From: Burkholderiales bacterium
GTDB lineage: Bacteria > Pseudomonadota > Gammaproteobacteria > Burkholderiales > Burkholderiaceae_E
NCBI GenBank assembly: GCA_027489195.1
Contig: JAIYAG010000033.1
Span: forward strand, 1-5,714
Reading direction: 5' to 3'
Length of the DNA stretch: 5,714 nt
This document shows, piece after piece, positions 1-5,259 of this stretch. The translations under genes were made by a program, and so were the position numbers. Under the pieces are notes generated by a model. That model saw nothing but the letters and a program-made list of their open reading frames with translations, made no database searches and was not told where the DNA came from. The first letter of the stretch is position 1. Every line of letters starts with the position of its first letter.

Positions 1-597
1 CCGAACGGCGCGGGCAAGTCGACCATCTTCCGGATGATCAGCGGCACCGAGACGCCGGACTCCGGCGAGGTCACGCTCGGCAAGACCGTGCAGCTCGCGC
101 ACGTCGACCAGTCGCGCGACGCGCTCGAGGACAAGAAGAACGTCTGGGAGGCCATGTCGGGCGGCGCCGACATCATCACGGTCGGCCGCTTCGAGATCCA
201 GTCGCGCGCCTACATCGGCCGCTTCAACTTCAAGGGCAGCGACCAGCAGAAGCTCGTCGGTTCGCTGTCGGGTGGCGAGCGCGGCCGGCTGCACCTGGCC
301 AAGACGCTGCTCACCGGCGGCAACGTGCTGCTGCTCGACGAGCCCTCGAACGACCTGGACGTCGAGACGCTGCGTGCGCTCGAGGATGCGCTGCTCGACT
401 TCGCCGGCTGCATCATGGTGATCTCGCACGACCGCTGGTTCCTCGACCGGATCGCGACGCACATCCTCGCGGCCGAAGGCGATTCGCAATGGACGTTCTT
501 CGACGGCAACTACCAGGAGTACGAGGCGGACAAGAAGCGCCGCCTCGGCGAGGAAGCCGCGCGTCCGCACCGGCTGCGGTTCAAGCCGCTGCGGTGA
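1..597 (+). CDS. ettA: EttA, energy-dependent translational throttle ABC-F ATPase (5'-truncated, C-terminal nucleotide-binding domain)
   Basis: EttA binds the ribosomal E site and gates entry into elongation according to ATP/ADP level; this role is known from the family, not from this sequence. The reading frame is open from base 1 and gives 198 residues. It starts inside the Walker A loop of the second ABC domain (PNGAGKST, fragment residues 1-8). A Q-loop Gln follows near residue 37, the ABC signature LSGGERGR at about 89-96, Walker B with catalytic Glu (LLLDEPSNDLD, D113/E114) and the switch His in ISHDRWFLD (about H143). The tail (FDGNYQEYEADKKRRLGEE, then a basic end) is typical of EttA rather than other ABC-F members. 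Full-length EttA is about 555 residues, so the first ABC domain, arm and linker lie outside the window. The stop TGA (595-597) overlaps a GTG (594) and is the first rung of a tandem repeat. Confidence 0.95.
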   Translation, partial: PNGAGKSTIFRMISGTETPDSGEVTLGKTVQLAHVDQSRDALEDKKNVWEAMSGGADIITVGRFEIQSRAYIGRFNFKGSDQQKLVGSLSGGERGRLHLAKTLLTGGNVLLLDEPSNDLDVETLRALEDALLDFAGCIMVISHDRWFLDRIATHILAAEGDSQWTFFDGNYQEYEADKKRRLGEEAARPHRLRFKPLR

Positions 598-660
598 GGG
601 TCGGGGCGCTGCGGTGAGCACCGGGGCGCTGCGATGAGCGCCGTGCCGCGGCCGTGAGCC
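581..660 (+). repeat. 20-bp degenerate tandem repeat forming a stop/start ladder between ettA and the DUF748-like gene
   Basis: Four adjacent 20-bp units (581-600, 601-620, 621-640, 641-660) share a core like ggcgctgcggtgag. By direct count, units 1/2 match at 15 of 20 positions, 2/3 at 17 and 3/4 at 14. Every unit carries a start overlapping a stop at the same place: GTGA at 594, GTGA at 614, ATGA at 634 and GTGA at 654. The period is 2 mod 3, so each start reads in frame to the TGA of the next unit. This gives micro-ORFs 594-617 (VRVGALR), 614-637 (VSTGALR) and 634-657 (MSAVPRP), written with the literal codon at the start. The last TGA overlaps GTG 654, the start of the next gene. A fifth, weaker copy (661-680, 14 of 20 matches to unit 2, TGA lost) encodes the N-terminus of that gene. 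Function is unknown; translational coupling, frame-independent termination or neutral expansion are all possible. Confidence 0.8.
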
Positions 661-1814
661 TCGGGCCGGGGCTGCGGGCAGCGCGCGTGGCGGCGATCGC
701 GCTGGCGGTCGCGGCGCTGCTCGCGGCCACCGCCTGGACGCTCGCGGCCCGCACGGTCGAAGACCGCATCCGGCTGGCGCTCGGCCCCGAGGGGCATTTC
801 GAGTCGATGTCGCTCGGCCTCGGGCGCGTCGAGATCCTCGGCGTGAGGATGCCGGCGGTCGAAGGCTGGCCGGCGCCGGTGACCATGACCGCGCGGCGCG
901 TGGTGATCGTTCCGGACCTGCGCACGCTCCTCACCGGGCAGGTGCGCATCGCCAGCGTCGCCCTGGAGGGCGCGTACTTCGCGGTCGTGCGCGCCGGCGA
1001 CGGCCGGCTGCGGGTCGTGCCGCGGCTCGAGGGGAGCCACCGGGCCGCGATCGCGCTGACCGCGCCCGCGCCGGGCAAGCCGGTGCCCCGGGGGCCGACC
1101 GGGCCACCGGTGCACGAGGACACGGTGACGGTGGGGCGGTTCACGCTGCGCGACGGCACGATCGAGCTGTTCGACACCGCGGTGCGCAAGCCCGCCCACG
1201 TGATGCGCATCGAGGGCGTGGAGGCCACGGTCACCGACCTGCGCCAGCCCTCGCTGACGGGGCGCAGCGCGCTGCGCCTCACCGGGCGGGTCAAGGCCGA
1301 TGCGACGCGCGCCGAGGTGGCCGACGGACGCATCGAGATCGACGGGACGCTGGTCATCGGCCGCGGCGAGGCACGGGTGCGCACCACGCTGCGCGGCGTC
1401 GACGTCGTGGCCTTCGCCCCCTACCTGCAGCGTGCGCTCGATCTGCGCGTGAGCGGCGGCGTGTTCGACCTCGATCTGGATGCGACCGTCGACGCCAGGC
1501 GCCTGCGCGCGCCGGGCCGGCTGGCGGTCACCGGCCTGAAGCTCGCGCCGGGCGGCACCGGCGGCCTCGGCGACCTGTCGCGCGGGGCGGCGATCGCGCT
1601 GCTCGAGGACCGCGCCCGCCGCTTCGAGCTCGAGTTCGCGATCGATGGGCGGCTGGACGATCCGCGCTTCTCGCTGTCGGAGGACATCGCGTCGCGCGCG
1701 GCCGCGGCGATCGCCGCCCGCGTGGGCGACAGCCTCGGCGAGCTGCTGCGCGGCGCGGCCGCCGAGCGCGGCGCCCGTGCGATCGACACGATCCGGGGCC
1801 TGCTCGGTCGCTGA
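654..1814 (+). CDS. AsmA/DUF748-like membrane-anchored envelope protein
   Basis: This 386-residue protein has one hydrophobic N-terminal segment (about residues 9-30, Ala/Leu/Val-rich), then a long soluble part predicted to lie in the periplasm. The soluble part shows the alternating beta pattern of AsmA/DUF748 proteins: 'VTVGRFTLRDGTIELFD' near 160-176, 'VEATVTDLRQPSLTG' near 190-204, 'LRLTGRVKAD' near 208-217, then repeated amphipathic strands. It ends with an Ala/Arg-rich helix and a 'FSLSEDIASRAAAA' segment that resembles family C-termini. AsmA-like proteins are linked to envelope biogenesis and lipid transport, but no specific role can be assigned here. The GTG start at 654 has no visible Shine-Dalgarno sequence. 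It overlaps the TGA of the preceding micro-ORF, so translation may depend on coupling. The stop is 15 bp from the next start, in the same frame. The family call rests on pattern recognition only. Confidence 0.75.
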   Translation: MSLGPGLRAARVAAIALAVAALLAATAWTLAARTVEDRIRLALGPEGHFESMSLGLGRVEILGVRMPAVEGWPAPVTMTARRVVIVPDLRTLLTGQVRIASVALEGAYFAVVRAGDGRLRVVPRLEGSHRAAIALTAPAPGKPVPRGPTGPPVHEDTVTVGRFTLRDGTIELFDTAVRKPAHVMRIEGVEATVTDLRQPSLTGRSALRLTGRVKADATRAEVADGRIEIDGTLVIGRGEARVRTTLRGVDVVAFAPYLQRALDLRVSGGVFDLDLDATVDARRLRAPGRLAVTGLKLAPGGTGGLGDLSRGAAIALLEDRARRFELEFAIDGRLDDPRFSLSEDIASRAAAAIAARVGDSLGELLRGAAAERGARAIDTIRGLLGR

Positions 1815-1829
1815 GGGCGGCCGGTCGCG

Positions 1830-2162
1830 ATGGCTCGCCCCCCACGCCACCGCCATCACGTGTACGTCGTGCTGCTCGACGACCGCGTGATGAACGACCG
1901 GAGCTATGCCCGTGCGAATCCGGGCTGGGACGCGACGCGACCCTGCCTGTACGTGGGCATGACCGGGCTCACGCCCGAGCTGCGCCTGGCGCGGCACAAG
2001 GCCGGCGTCAAGGCGAACCGCTACGTGCGCGAGCACGGTGTGCGGCTGCTGCCCGAGCTGTACGCCTGGGCCAACCCGATGCCGTACGAGGCCGCACGCG
2101 AGATGGAGGTCGAGCTGGCCATCGGGCTGCGCGCCGAGGGCTATGCCGTCTGGCAGGCATGA
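1830..2162 (+). CDS. Stand-alone GIY-YIG domain protein
   Basis: The protein has 110 residues and is essentially one GIY-YIG domain. The two strands of the signature are HVYVVLLD (residues 10-17, Y12) and LYVGMTG (40-46, Y41, G43). They are followed by the helix with the conserved Arg and His (LRLARH, R52/R55/H56). A C-terminal Glu-rich helix (AAREMEVELA, 88-97) probably supplies the metal-binding Glu (E91 or E93). GIY-YIG nucleases cut DNA using one metal ion; small stand-alone members are usually of unknown role. Compared with minimal domains, about 22 extra residues lie between the two signature strands (D18-C39). The ATG start at 1830 lacks a strong ribosome binding site, and the gene sits 15 bp after the DUF748-like stop. 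The stop TGA (2160-2162) lies in the first unit of an 11-bp tandem repeat, so the C-terminal Gln-Ala is encoded by repeat sequence. Confidence 0.82.
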   Translation: MARPPRHRHHVYVVLLDDRVMNDRSYARANPGWDATRPCLYVGMTGLTPELRLARHKAGVKANRYVREHGVRLLPELYAWANPMPYEAAREMEVELAIGLRAEGYAVWQA

Positions 2163-2196
2163 AGCAGGCATGAAGCAGGCATGAAGCAGGCCTGAG
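2153..2196 (+). repeat. 11-bp tandem repeat spanning the GIY-YIG stop codon; MKQA stop/start ladder
   Basis: Three perfect units of gcaggcatgaa (2153-2163, 2164-2174, 2175-2185) are followed by one with two mismatches (2186-2196). TGA recurs at 2160, 2171, 2182 and 2193, so stops occur in all three frames. The first three TGAs overlap ATG (ATGA at 2159, 2170 and 2181). Each ATG reads M-K-Q-A and stops at the next TGA, giving micro-ORFs 2159-2173, 2170-2184 and 2181-2195, each overlapping the next by 4 nt. The last unit has CTGA, which ends the ladder. No gene start follows directly; the next promoter begins at about 2214. Perfect short units suggest a recent, length-variable tract. Confidence 0.9.
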
Positions 2197-2213
2197 GCGG
2201 CCCCGCCCGCGCC

Positions 2214-2242
2214 CTGACAGGCCCGGGCCTTCTCGCTACACT
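2214..2242 (+). promoter_or_regulatory. Predicted sigma70-type promoter of the histidine kinase gene
   Basis: CTGACA (2214-2219, 5 of 6 to TTGACA) and TACACT (2237-2242, 4 of 6 to TATAAT) are separated by exactly 17 bp. Transcription would start near 2249, leaving a short leader of about 28 nt before the ATG at 2277. The position in a 114-bp gap before a long gene supports it. It is predicted from sequence only. Confidence 0.6.
2219..2230. promoter_or_regulatory. 12-bp perfect palindrome in the promoter spacer, possible operator
   Basis: AGGCCCGGGCCT reads the same on both strands. It begins at the last base of the -35 box and otherwise lies between the -35 and -10 elements, a place where a dimeric regulator would block or reshape the promoter. 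In GC-rich DNA a 12-bp palindrome can arise by chance. It lacks a U-tract, so it is not a good terminator. Confidence 0.25.
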
Positions 2243-2256
2243 CGACGCCACGGTCG

Positions 2257-2266
2257 CCCCCCCCCC
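2257..2266 (+). repeat. C10 homopolymer in the 5' leader of the histidine kinase gene
   Basis: Ten consecutive C bases lie between the predicted transcription start (about 2249) and the ATG at 2277, ending 10 nt before it. Tracts of this kind are prone to slipped-strand length change, and in a short leader could alter ribosome access. They are also error-prone in sequencing, so the exact length is uncertain. Confidence 0.7.
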
Positions 2267-2276
2267 GGATCCAGGA

Positions 2277-4079
2277 ATGTCGACGAGCGGATCCCGAACC
2301 GTCAGCCTCCAGACGCTGCTCGTCGCCCTGTCGGCGCTGGCGACGCTGCCCCTGCTCGCGTTCGCGCTGTGGCTGCTGCAGCTGGTCTGGCAGAACGGCC
2401 GCGACGACGCGCGCCGTGACCTGCAGCAGGTCGCCGCCACGCTCGCCATCGCACTCGACCGCGAGATCGCGGGCTCGGTGCGCGAGCTGCAGCGGCTCGC
2501 CGAGTTCCCGACGCTCGAGCCCGGCGGTCTCGCCGAGTTCCACGCCTATGCGCGCTCGCTGGTCGCACGCAACGATGGCTGGGACAACATCATCGTCACC
2601 GATACCGAGGGCGTCGTGCTGCTCAACGCGGCGCTGCCGTTCGGCGCGGCGCCGTCGGTGCGGGTCGACGTGCCGCACCTGCTCGAGGCGGCTCGGACCG
2701 GGCAGCCGGTGGTCTCGGACGTCTACGACAGCCGCCTCACCGGCGGGCGCGCCATCGGCGTGTCGGTGCCGGTGTTCCGTGACGGCGTGGTGCGCTGGGT
2801 GCTGAGCGCGCGCCTGAGCCCCGACGTGCTGTCGCGCTTCGTCGGCGAGCAGCGCTATCGCGAGGGCGCGATCGCGGCGGTCATCGACCGGCAGCTGCGG
2901 ATCGTCGCCCGCAACCGCGACGCCGCGCGCTTCTTCGGCCATCCGGTGACCGAAGACCTGGGGGCCGCACTCGCCGAGTCGCCGACGCGGGGCATCGGGC
3001 GGATGAGCACGCTCGACGGTGCCACGGTCCTGGCCGCGTGGCAGCGCCTGCCCTCCGGCTGGACGGTGACGATCGGCGTGCCGGCCGGCGTGCTCGACGG
3101 CGCGCAGCGCCGCTCGTTCGGCGTGCTGCTGGGCTTCGGCCTGCTGGTGCTCGCCGCCGGGGCCGGGGCGAGCGTGATGCTCGGCCGCTCGATCTCGCGG
3201 GCGGTCGAGTCGGTGGCGCTCGATGCGCGCGCGCTCGCCGCGGGGGCACCGGTCACCACCCGCCGCTCGCCGATCACGCAGGTCGCCGTGCTGTTCGAGT
3301 CGCTGCGCGAGGCCAGCCGCGTGCAGGGCGACAAGGAGCACGCCCGCGAGCAGGCGGTGGCGGCGCTGCGCGACGCCGACCGGCGCAAGGACGAGTTCCT
3401 CGCGATGCTGGCGCACGAGCTGCGCAACCCGCTCGCGCCGATGCGCAACGCGATCGCGGTGCTCAAGCGCTCGCTCGGCGTGGACGCGATGCAGCGCCGC
3501 ACGGTCGAGATGGCCGACCGGCAGCTGCGCCAGCTCACGCGGCTGGTCGACGACCTGCTCGACGTGTCGCGGATCACGCAGGGCAAGATCGCGCTCCACC
3601 GCACCCCGGTCGGGGTGTGCGAGGCGGTCCGCGAGGCGGTCGAGACGATCCGGCCCGCCATCGAGCAGCGGGGTCAGCGCATCGCGCTGCGGCTGCCGCC
3701 GTCGGCCCCCGTCGTGTCGGCCGACGGGCTGCGGCTCGCGCAGGTGCTGGAGAACCTGCTGTCGAACGCGTCGAAGTACACCGACCCGGGGGGCTTCATC
3801 GAGGTCTCGGTCACCGACACCGGCGACGACATCGAGATCCGCGTGCGCGACACCGGCATCGGCCTGCCGCCGGAGCAGCTCGACCGGGTCTTCGACCTCT
3901 TCACCCAGATCGACTCGGGCGCCGACCGCGCGCAGGGGGGGCTGGGCATCGGCCTGTCGCTGGTCAGGCGCCTCGTCGAGCTGCACGGCGGGCGCGTGGC
4001 CGCCCACAGCGACGGCCCCGGCCACGGCGCGTGCTTCATCGTGTGGCTGCCGCGCGAGACGGACGTGGTCGAGGCCTGA
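2277..4079 (+). CDS. Two-transmembrane sensor histidine kinase (no receiver domain)
   Basis: The 600-residue protein is a membrane sensor kinase that should autophosphorylate on His and pass phosphate to a response regulator. TM1 spans about 13-37, followed by a large predicted periplasmic region (about 38-281) that looks like a double-Cache sensor, with segments such as 'IIVTDTEGVVLLN' and 'SVPVFRDGVVRWVLSARL'. TM2 is about 282-304, then a HAMP-like linker and coiled coil to about 370. The HisKA H-box is DEFLAMLAHELRNPL with phospho-acceptor H380. The ATPase domain has the N-box LENLLSNASKY (N497), G1 box DTGIG (525-529), F-box 'VFDLFTQID' and G2 box GLGIGLSLV (from 555). It ends soon after the ATPase fold with no receiver domain. 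The start is ATG 2277; AGGA abuts the ATG directly and GGA at 2267-2269 is better spaced, so the ribosome site is weak. No response regulator is visible nearby, and the ligand is unknown. Confidence 0.93.
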   Translation: MSTSGSRTVSLQTLLVALSALATLPLLAFALWLLQLVWQNGRDDARRDLQQVAATLAIALDREIAGSVRELQRLAEFPTLEPGGLAEFHAYARSLVARNDGWDNIIVTDTEGVVLLNAALPFGAAPSVRVDVPHLLEAARTGQPVVSDVYDSRLTGGRAIGVSVPVFRDGVVRWVLSARLSPDVLSRFVGEQRYREGAIAAVIDRQLRIVARNRDAARFFGHPVTEDLGAALAESPTRGIGRMSTLDGATVLAAWQRLPSGWTVTIGVPAGVLDGAQRRSFGVLLGFGLLVLAAGAGASVMLGRSISRAVESVALDARALAAGAPVTTRRSPITQVAVLFESLREASRVQGDKEHAREQAVAALRDADRRKDEFLAMLAHELRNPLAPMRNAIAVLKRSLGVDAMQRRTVEMADRQLRQLTRLVDDLLDVSRITQGKIALHRTPVGVCEAVREAVETIRPAIEQRGQRIALRLPPSAPVVSADGLRLAQVLENLLSNASKYTDPGGFIEVSVTDTGDDIEIRVRDTGIGLPPEQLDRVFDLFTQIDSGADRAQGGLGIGLSLVRRLVELHGGRVAAHSDGPGHGACFIVWLPRETDVVEA

Positions 4080-4101
4080 TTCCGCGGGCCGGCGCGCCCG
4101 G

Positions 4102-4130
4102 TCGCCAAGCTCGCGGCGCCGAGGCATGAT
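4102..4130 (+). promoter_or_regulatory. Possible promoter of the alcohol dehydrogenase gene
   Basis: TCGCCA (4102-4107, 4 of 6 to TTGACA) and CATGAT (4125-4130, 4 of 6 to TATAAT) are 17 bp apart. Start of transcription would be near 4137, about 38 nt before the ATG at 4175. The match is weak, but the 95-bp gap after the kinase gene and the strong ribosome site downstream fit an independent unit. Confidence 0.35.
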
Positions 4131-4161
4131 CCGTCTCCACGCACGATCGACGACACACGAC

Positions 4162-4167
4162 AGGAGG
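4162..4167 (+). promoter_or_regulatory. Strong Shine-Dalgarno site for the alcohol dehydrogenase
   Basis: AGGAGG lies 7 nt before ATG 4175. This fixes that start over ATG 4168, which is in another frame. It is the only consensus-quality ribosome binding site in the window, suggesting higher translation of this gene than of its neighbours. Confidence 0.85.
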
Positions 4168-4174
4168 ATGACGG

Positions 4175-5245
4175 ATGGACTACCGCTGCGCGCATCGCTG
4201 GGCGTTCCCGAAATGGGGCGCCGCCCTCGAACCCATCGAGGAGACGCTGCCCGCCCCGGCCGGCCGCGAGGTCACGATCCGCGTCACCCACTGCGGCATC
4301 TGCCATTCCGACCTGCACATCCAGGCCGGCGGCTTCGACATGGGCGGCGGCAAGCTGTCCTCGCTCGAGCGCGCCGGCACCAAGCTGCCGGTGACCATGG
4401 GCCACGAGATCGGCGGCGAGGTGGTCGAGGTCGGCCCGGACGTGACCGACGCGAAGGTCGGCGACCGCGTCGTCGTCTATCCGTGGCTCGGCTGCGGCGA
4501 GTGCCCGACCTGCCTGTCGGGCAACGACCACCTGTGCAACAAGGGCGCGCGCAACCTCGGCATCCAGCTGCCGGGCGGCTACTCGGACCTGGTGCGGGTG
4601 CCGCACGAGCGCTACCTGGTGCCGGTCGGCACGCTCGACCCGGCGCGCGCGGCGACCTTCGCCTGCGCGGGCATCACCGCGTACGGCGCGATCCGCAAGC
4701 TGCCCGAGGCCGAAGAGAGCGACTGGATCGCGGTGATCGGCTGCGGCGGCGTGGGCATGACCGCGGTCGCGCTGCTGTCGGCGCTGTCGAAGGCCAAGGT
4801 GGTCGCGATCGACCCTGATCCGGCCAAGCGCGAGACCGCGCAGCGCTACGGCGCGGCGCTGGTCGTCGATCCCGGCTCGGCCGATGCGGCGCGCACGATC
4901 ATCAAGGCGACCGGCAACAACGTGCTCGGCGTCGTCGACTTCGTCGGCGCGGAGTCGAGCTCGGCGCTCGGCGTGGCGGTCGTGCGGCGCGGCGGCATGG
5001 TGGTGATCGTCGGCCTCTTCGGCGGCGAGTTCCGCTGCCCGGTGCCGATGTTCCCGCTGAAGTCGATGGCGGTGCAGGGCTCGTACGTCGCGGGGCTCAA
5101 CGAGCTGCGTGAGCTGATCGACCTGGCGCAGCGCGTGACGCTGCCCGAGATCCCGCTGACGCTGCGTCCGCTGGCCGAGGTCAACCGCTCGCTCGAGGAC
5201 CTCGCCGCCGGGCGCGTGGTCGGTCGGGTCGTGCTGCAGCCCTGA
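4175..5245 (+). CDS. Zinc-dependent medium-chain alcohol dehydrogenase
   Basis: The 356-residue protein has the full MDR layout and normal family length. Such enzymes oxidise alcohols or reduce aldehydes with NAD(P) in the cytoplasm. Catalytic zinc ligands are C40 (in HCGICHSD), H77 with E78 (GHE) and C164. The structural zinc lobe has four Cys, C107, C110, C113 and C121 (GCGECPTC, then HLC). The Rossmann motif GCGGVG is at 189-194. An Asp (D213 in VVAIDPD) at the end of the next strand favours NAD over NADP, by family knowledge. Relative to minimal members there is a Gly-rich insertion after the SDLH motif (about 51-70). The substrate cannot be read from sequence. The gene follows a strong ribosome binding site and ends 14 bp before the hydrolase, so the two are probably co-transcribed and could act on linked substrates (ester and alcohol/aldehyde), which is inference. 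Its last 23 codons recur in diverged, inverted form at 5643-5714. Confidence 0.95.
   Translation: MDYRCAHRWAFPKWGAALEPIEETLPAPAGREVTIRVTHCGICHSDLHIQAGGFDMGGGKLSSLERAGTKLPVTMGHEIGGEVVEVGPDVTDAKVGDRVVVYPWLGCGECPTCLSGNDHLCNKGARNLGIQLPGGYSDLVRVPHERYLVPVGTLDPARAATFACAGITAYGAIRKLPEAEESDWIAVIGCGGVGMTAVALLSALSKAKVVAIDPDPAKRETAQRYGAALVVDPGSADAARTIIKATGNNVLGVVDFVGAESSSALGVAVVRRGGMVVIVGLFGGEFRCPVPMFPLKSMAVQGSYVAGLNELRELIDLAQRVTLPEIPLTLRPLAEVNRSLEDLAAGRVVGRVVLQP
5174..5245 (+). repeat. Arm 1 of an imperfect inverted repeat (alcohol dehydrogenase 3' end); arm 2 is 5643-5714
   Basis: The 72 bases here match the reverse complement of 5643-5714 at 65 positions by direct comparison. The first 32 bases are identical. 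All seven mismatches are at third codon positions and are synonymous, so both arms encode the same 23 residues plus stop (AEVNRSLEDLAAGRVVGRVV, then LQP). The arms come from homologous genes, not from a structural palindrome. About 397 bp separate them. Confidence 0.95.
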
Positions 5246-5259
5246 AGGCGGGCGACCCC

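Noticed and set aside
1805..1828. Direct repeat cggtcgc flanking the DUF748-like stop (17-bp period)
   Set aside because: Only seven bases match, there is no RTGA in the second copy, and similarity does not extend; likely chance.
3935..3941. G7 run in the kinase as a frameshift site
   Set aside because: It encodes the Gly-rich G2 box in the right frame and the frame stays intact on both sides.
4085..4100. Inverted repeat cgggc-cggcgc-gcccg after the kinase stop as a terminator
   Set aside because: Only a 5-bp stem with a 6-nt loop and no U-tract; such hairpins are common in GC-rich DNA.
510..4127. A 3.6-kb open frame on the minus strand (1205 codons)
   Set aside because: Its product is Arg/Ala/His/Gln/Asp-rich with no recognisable domain, and it lies antisense to three well-supported genes. 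Those three genes (starts at 654, 1830 and 2277) share one reading frame, so one antisense phase stays free of stops through GC-rich third positions. It is a composition shadow.
3038..4129. Long alternative plus-strand frames inside the histidine kinase and running into the dehydrogenase
   Set aside because: Arg/Ala/Ser-rich translations without motifs, overlapping clear kinase and dehydrogenase motifs in the correct frame.
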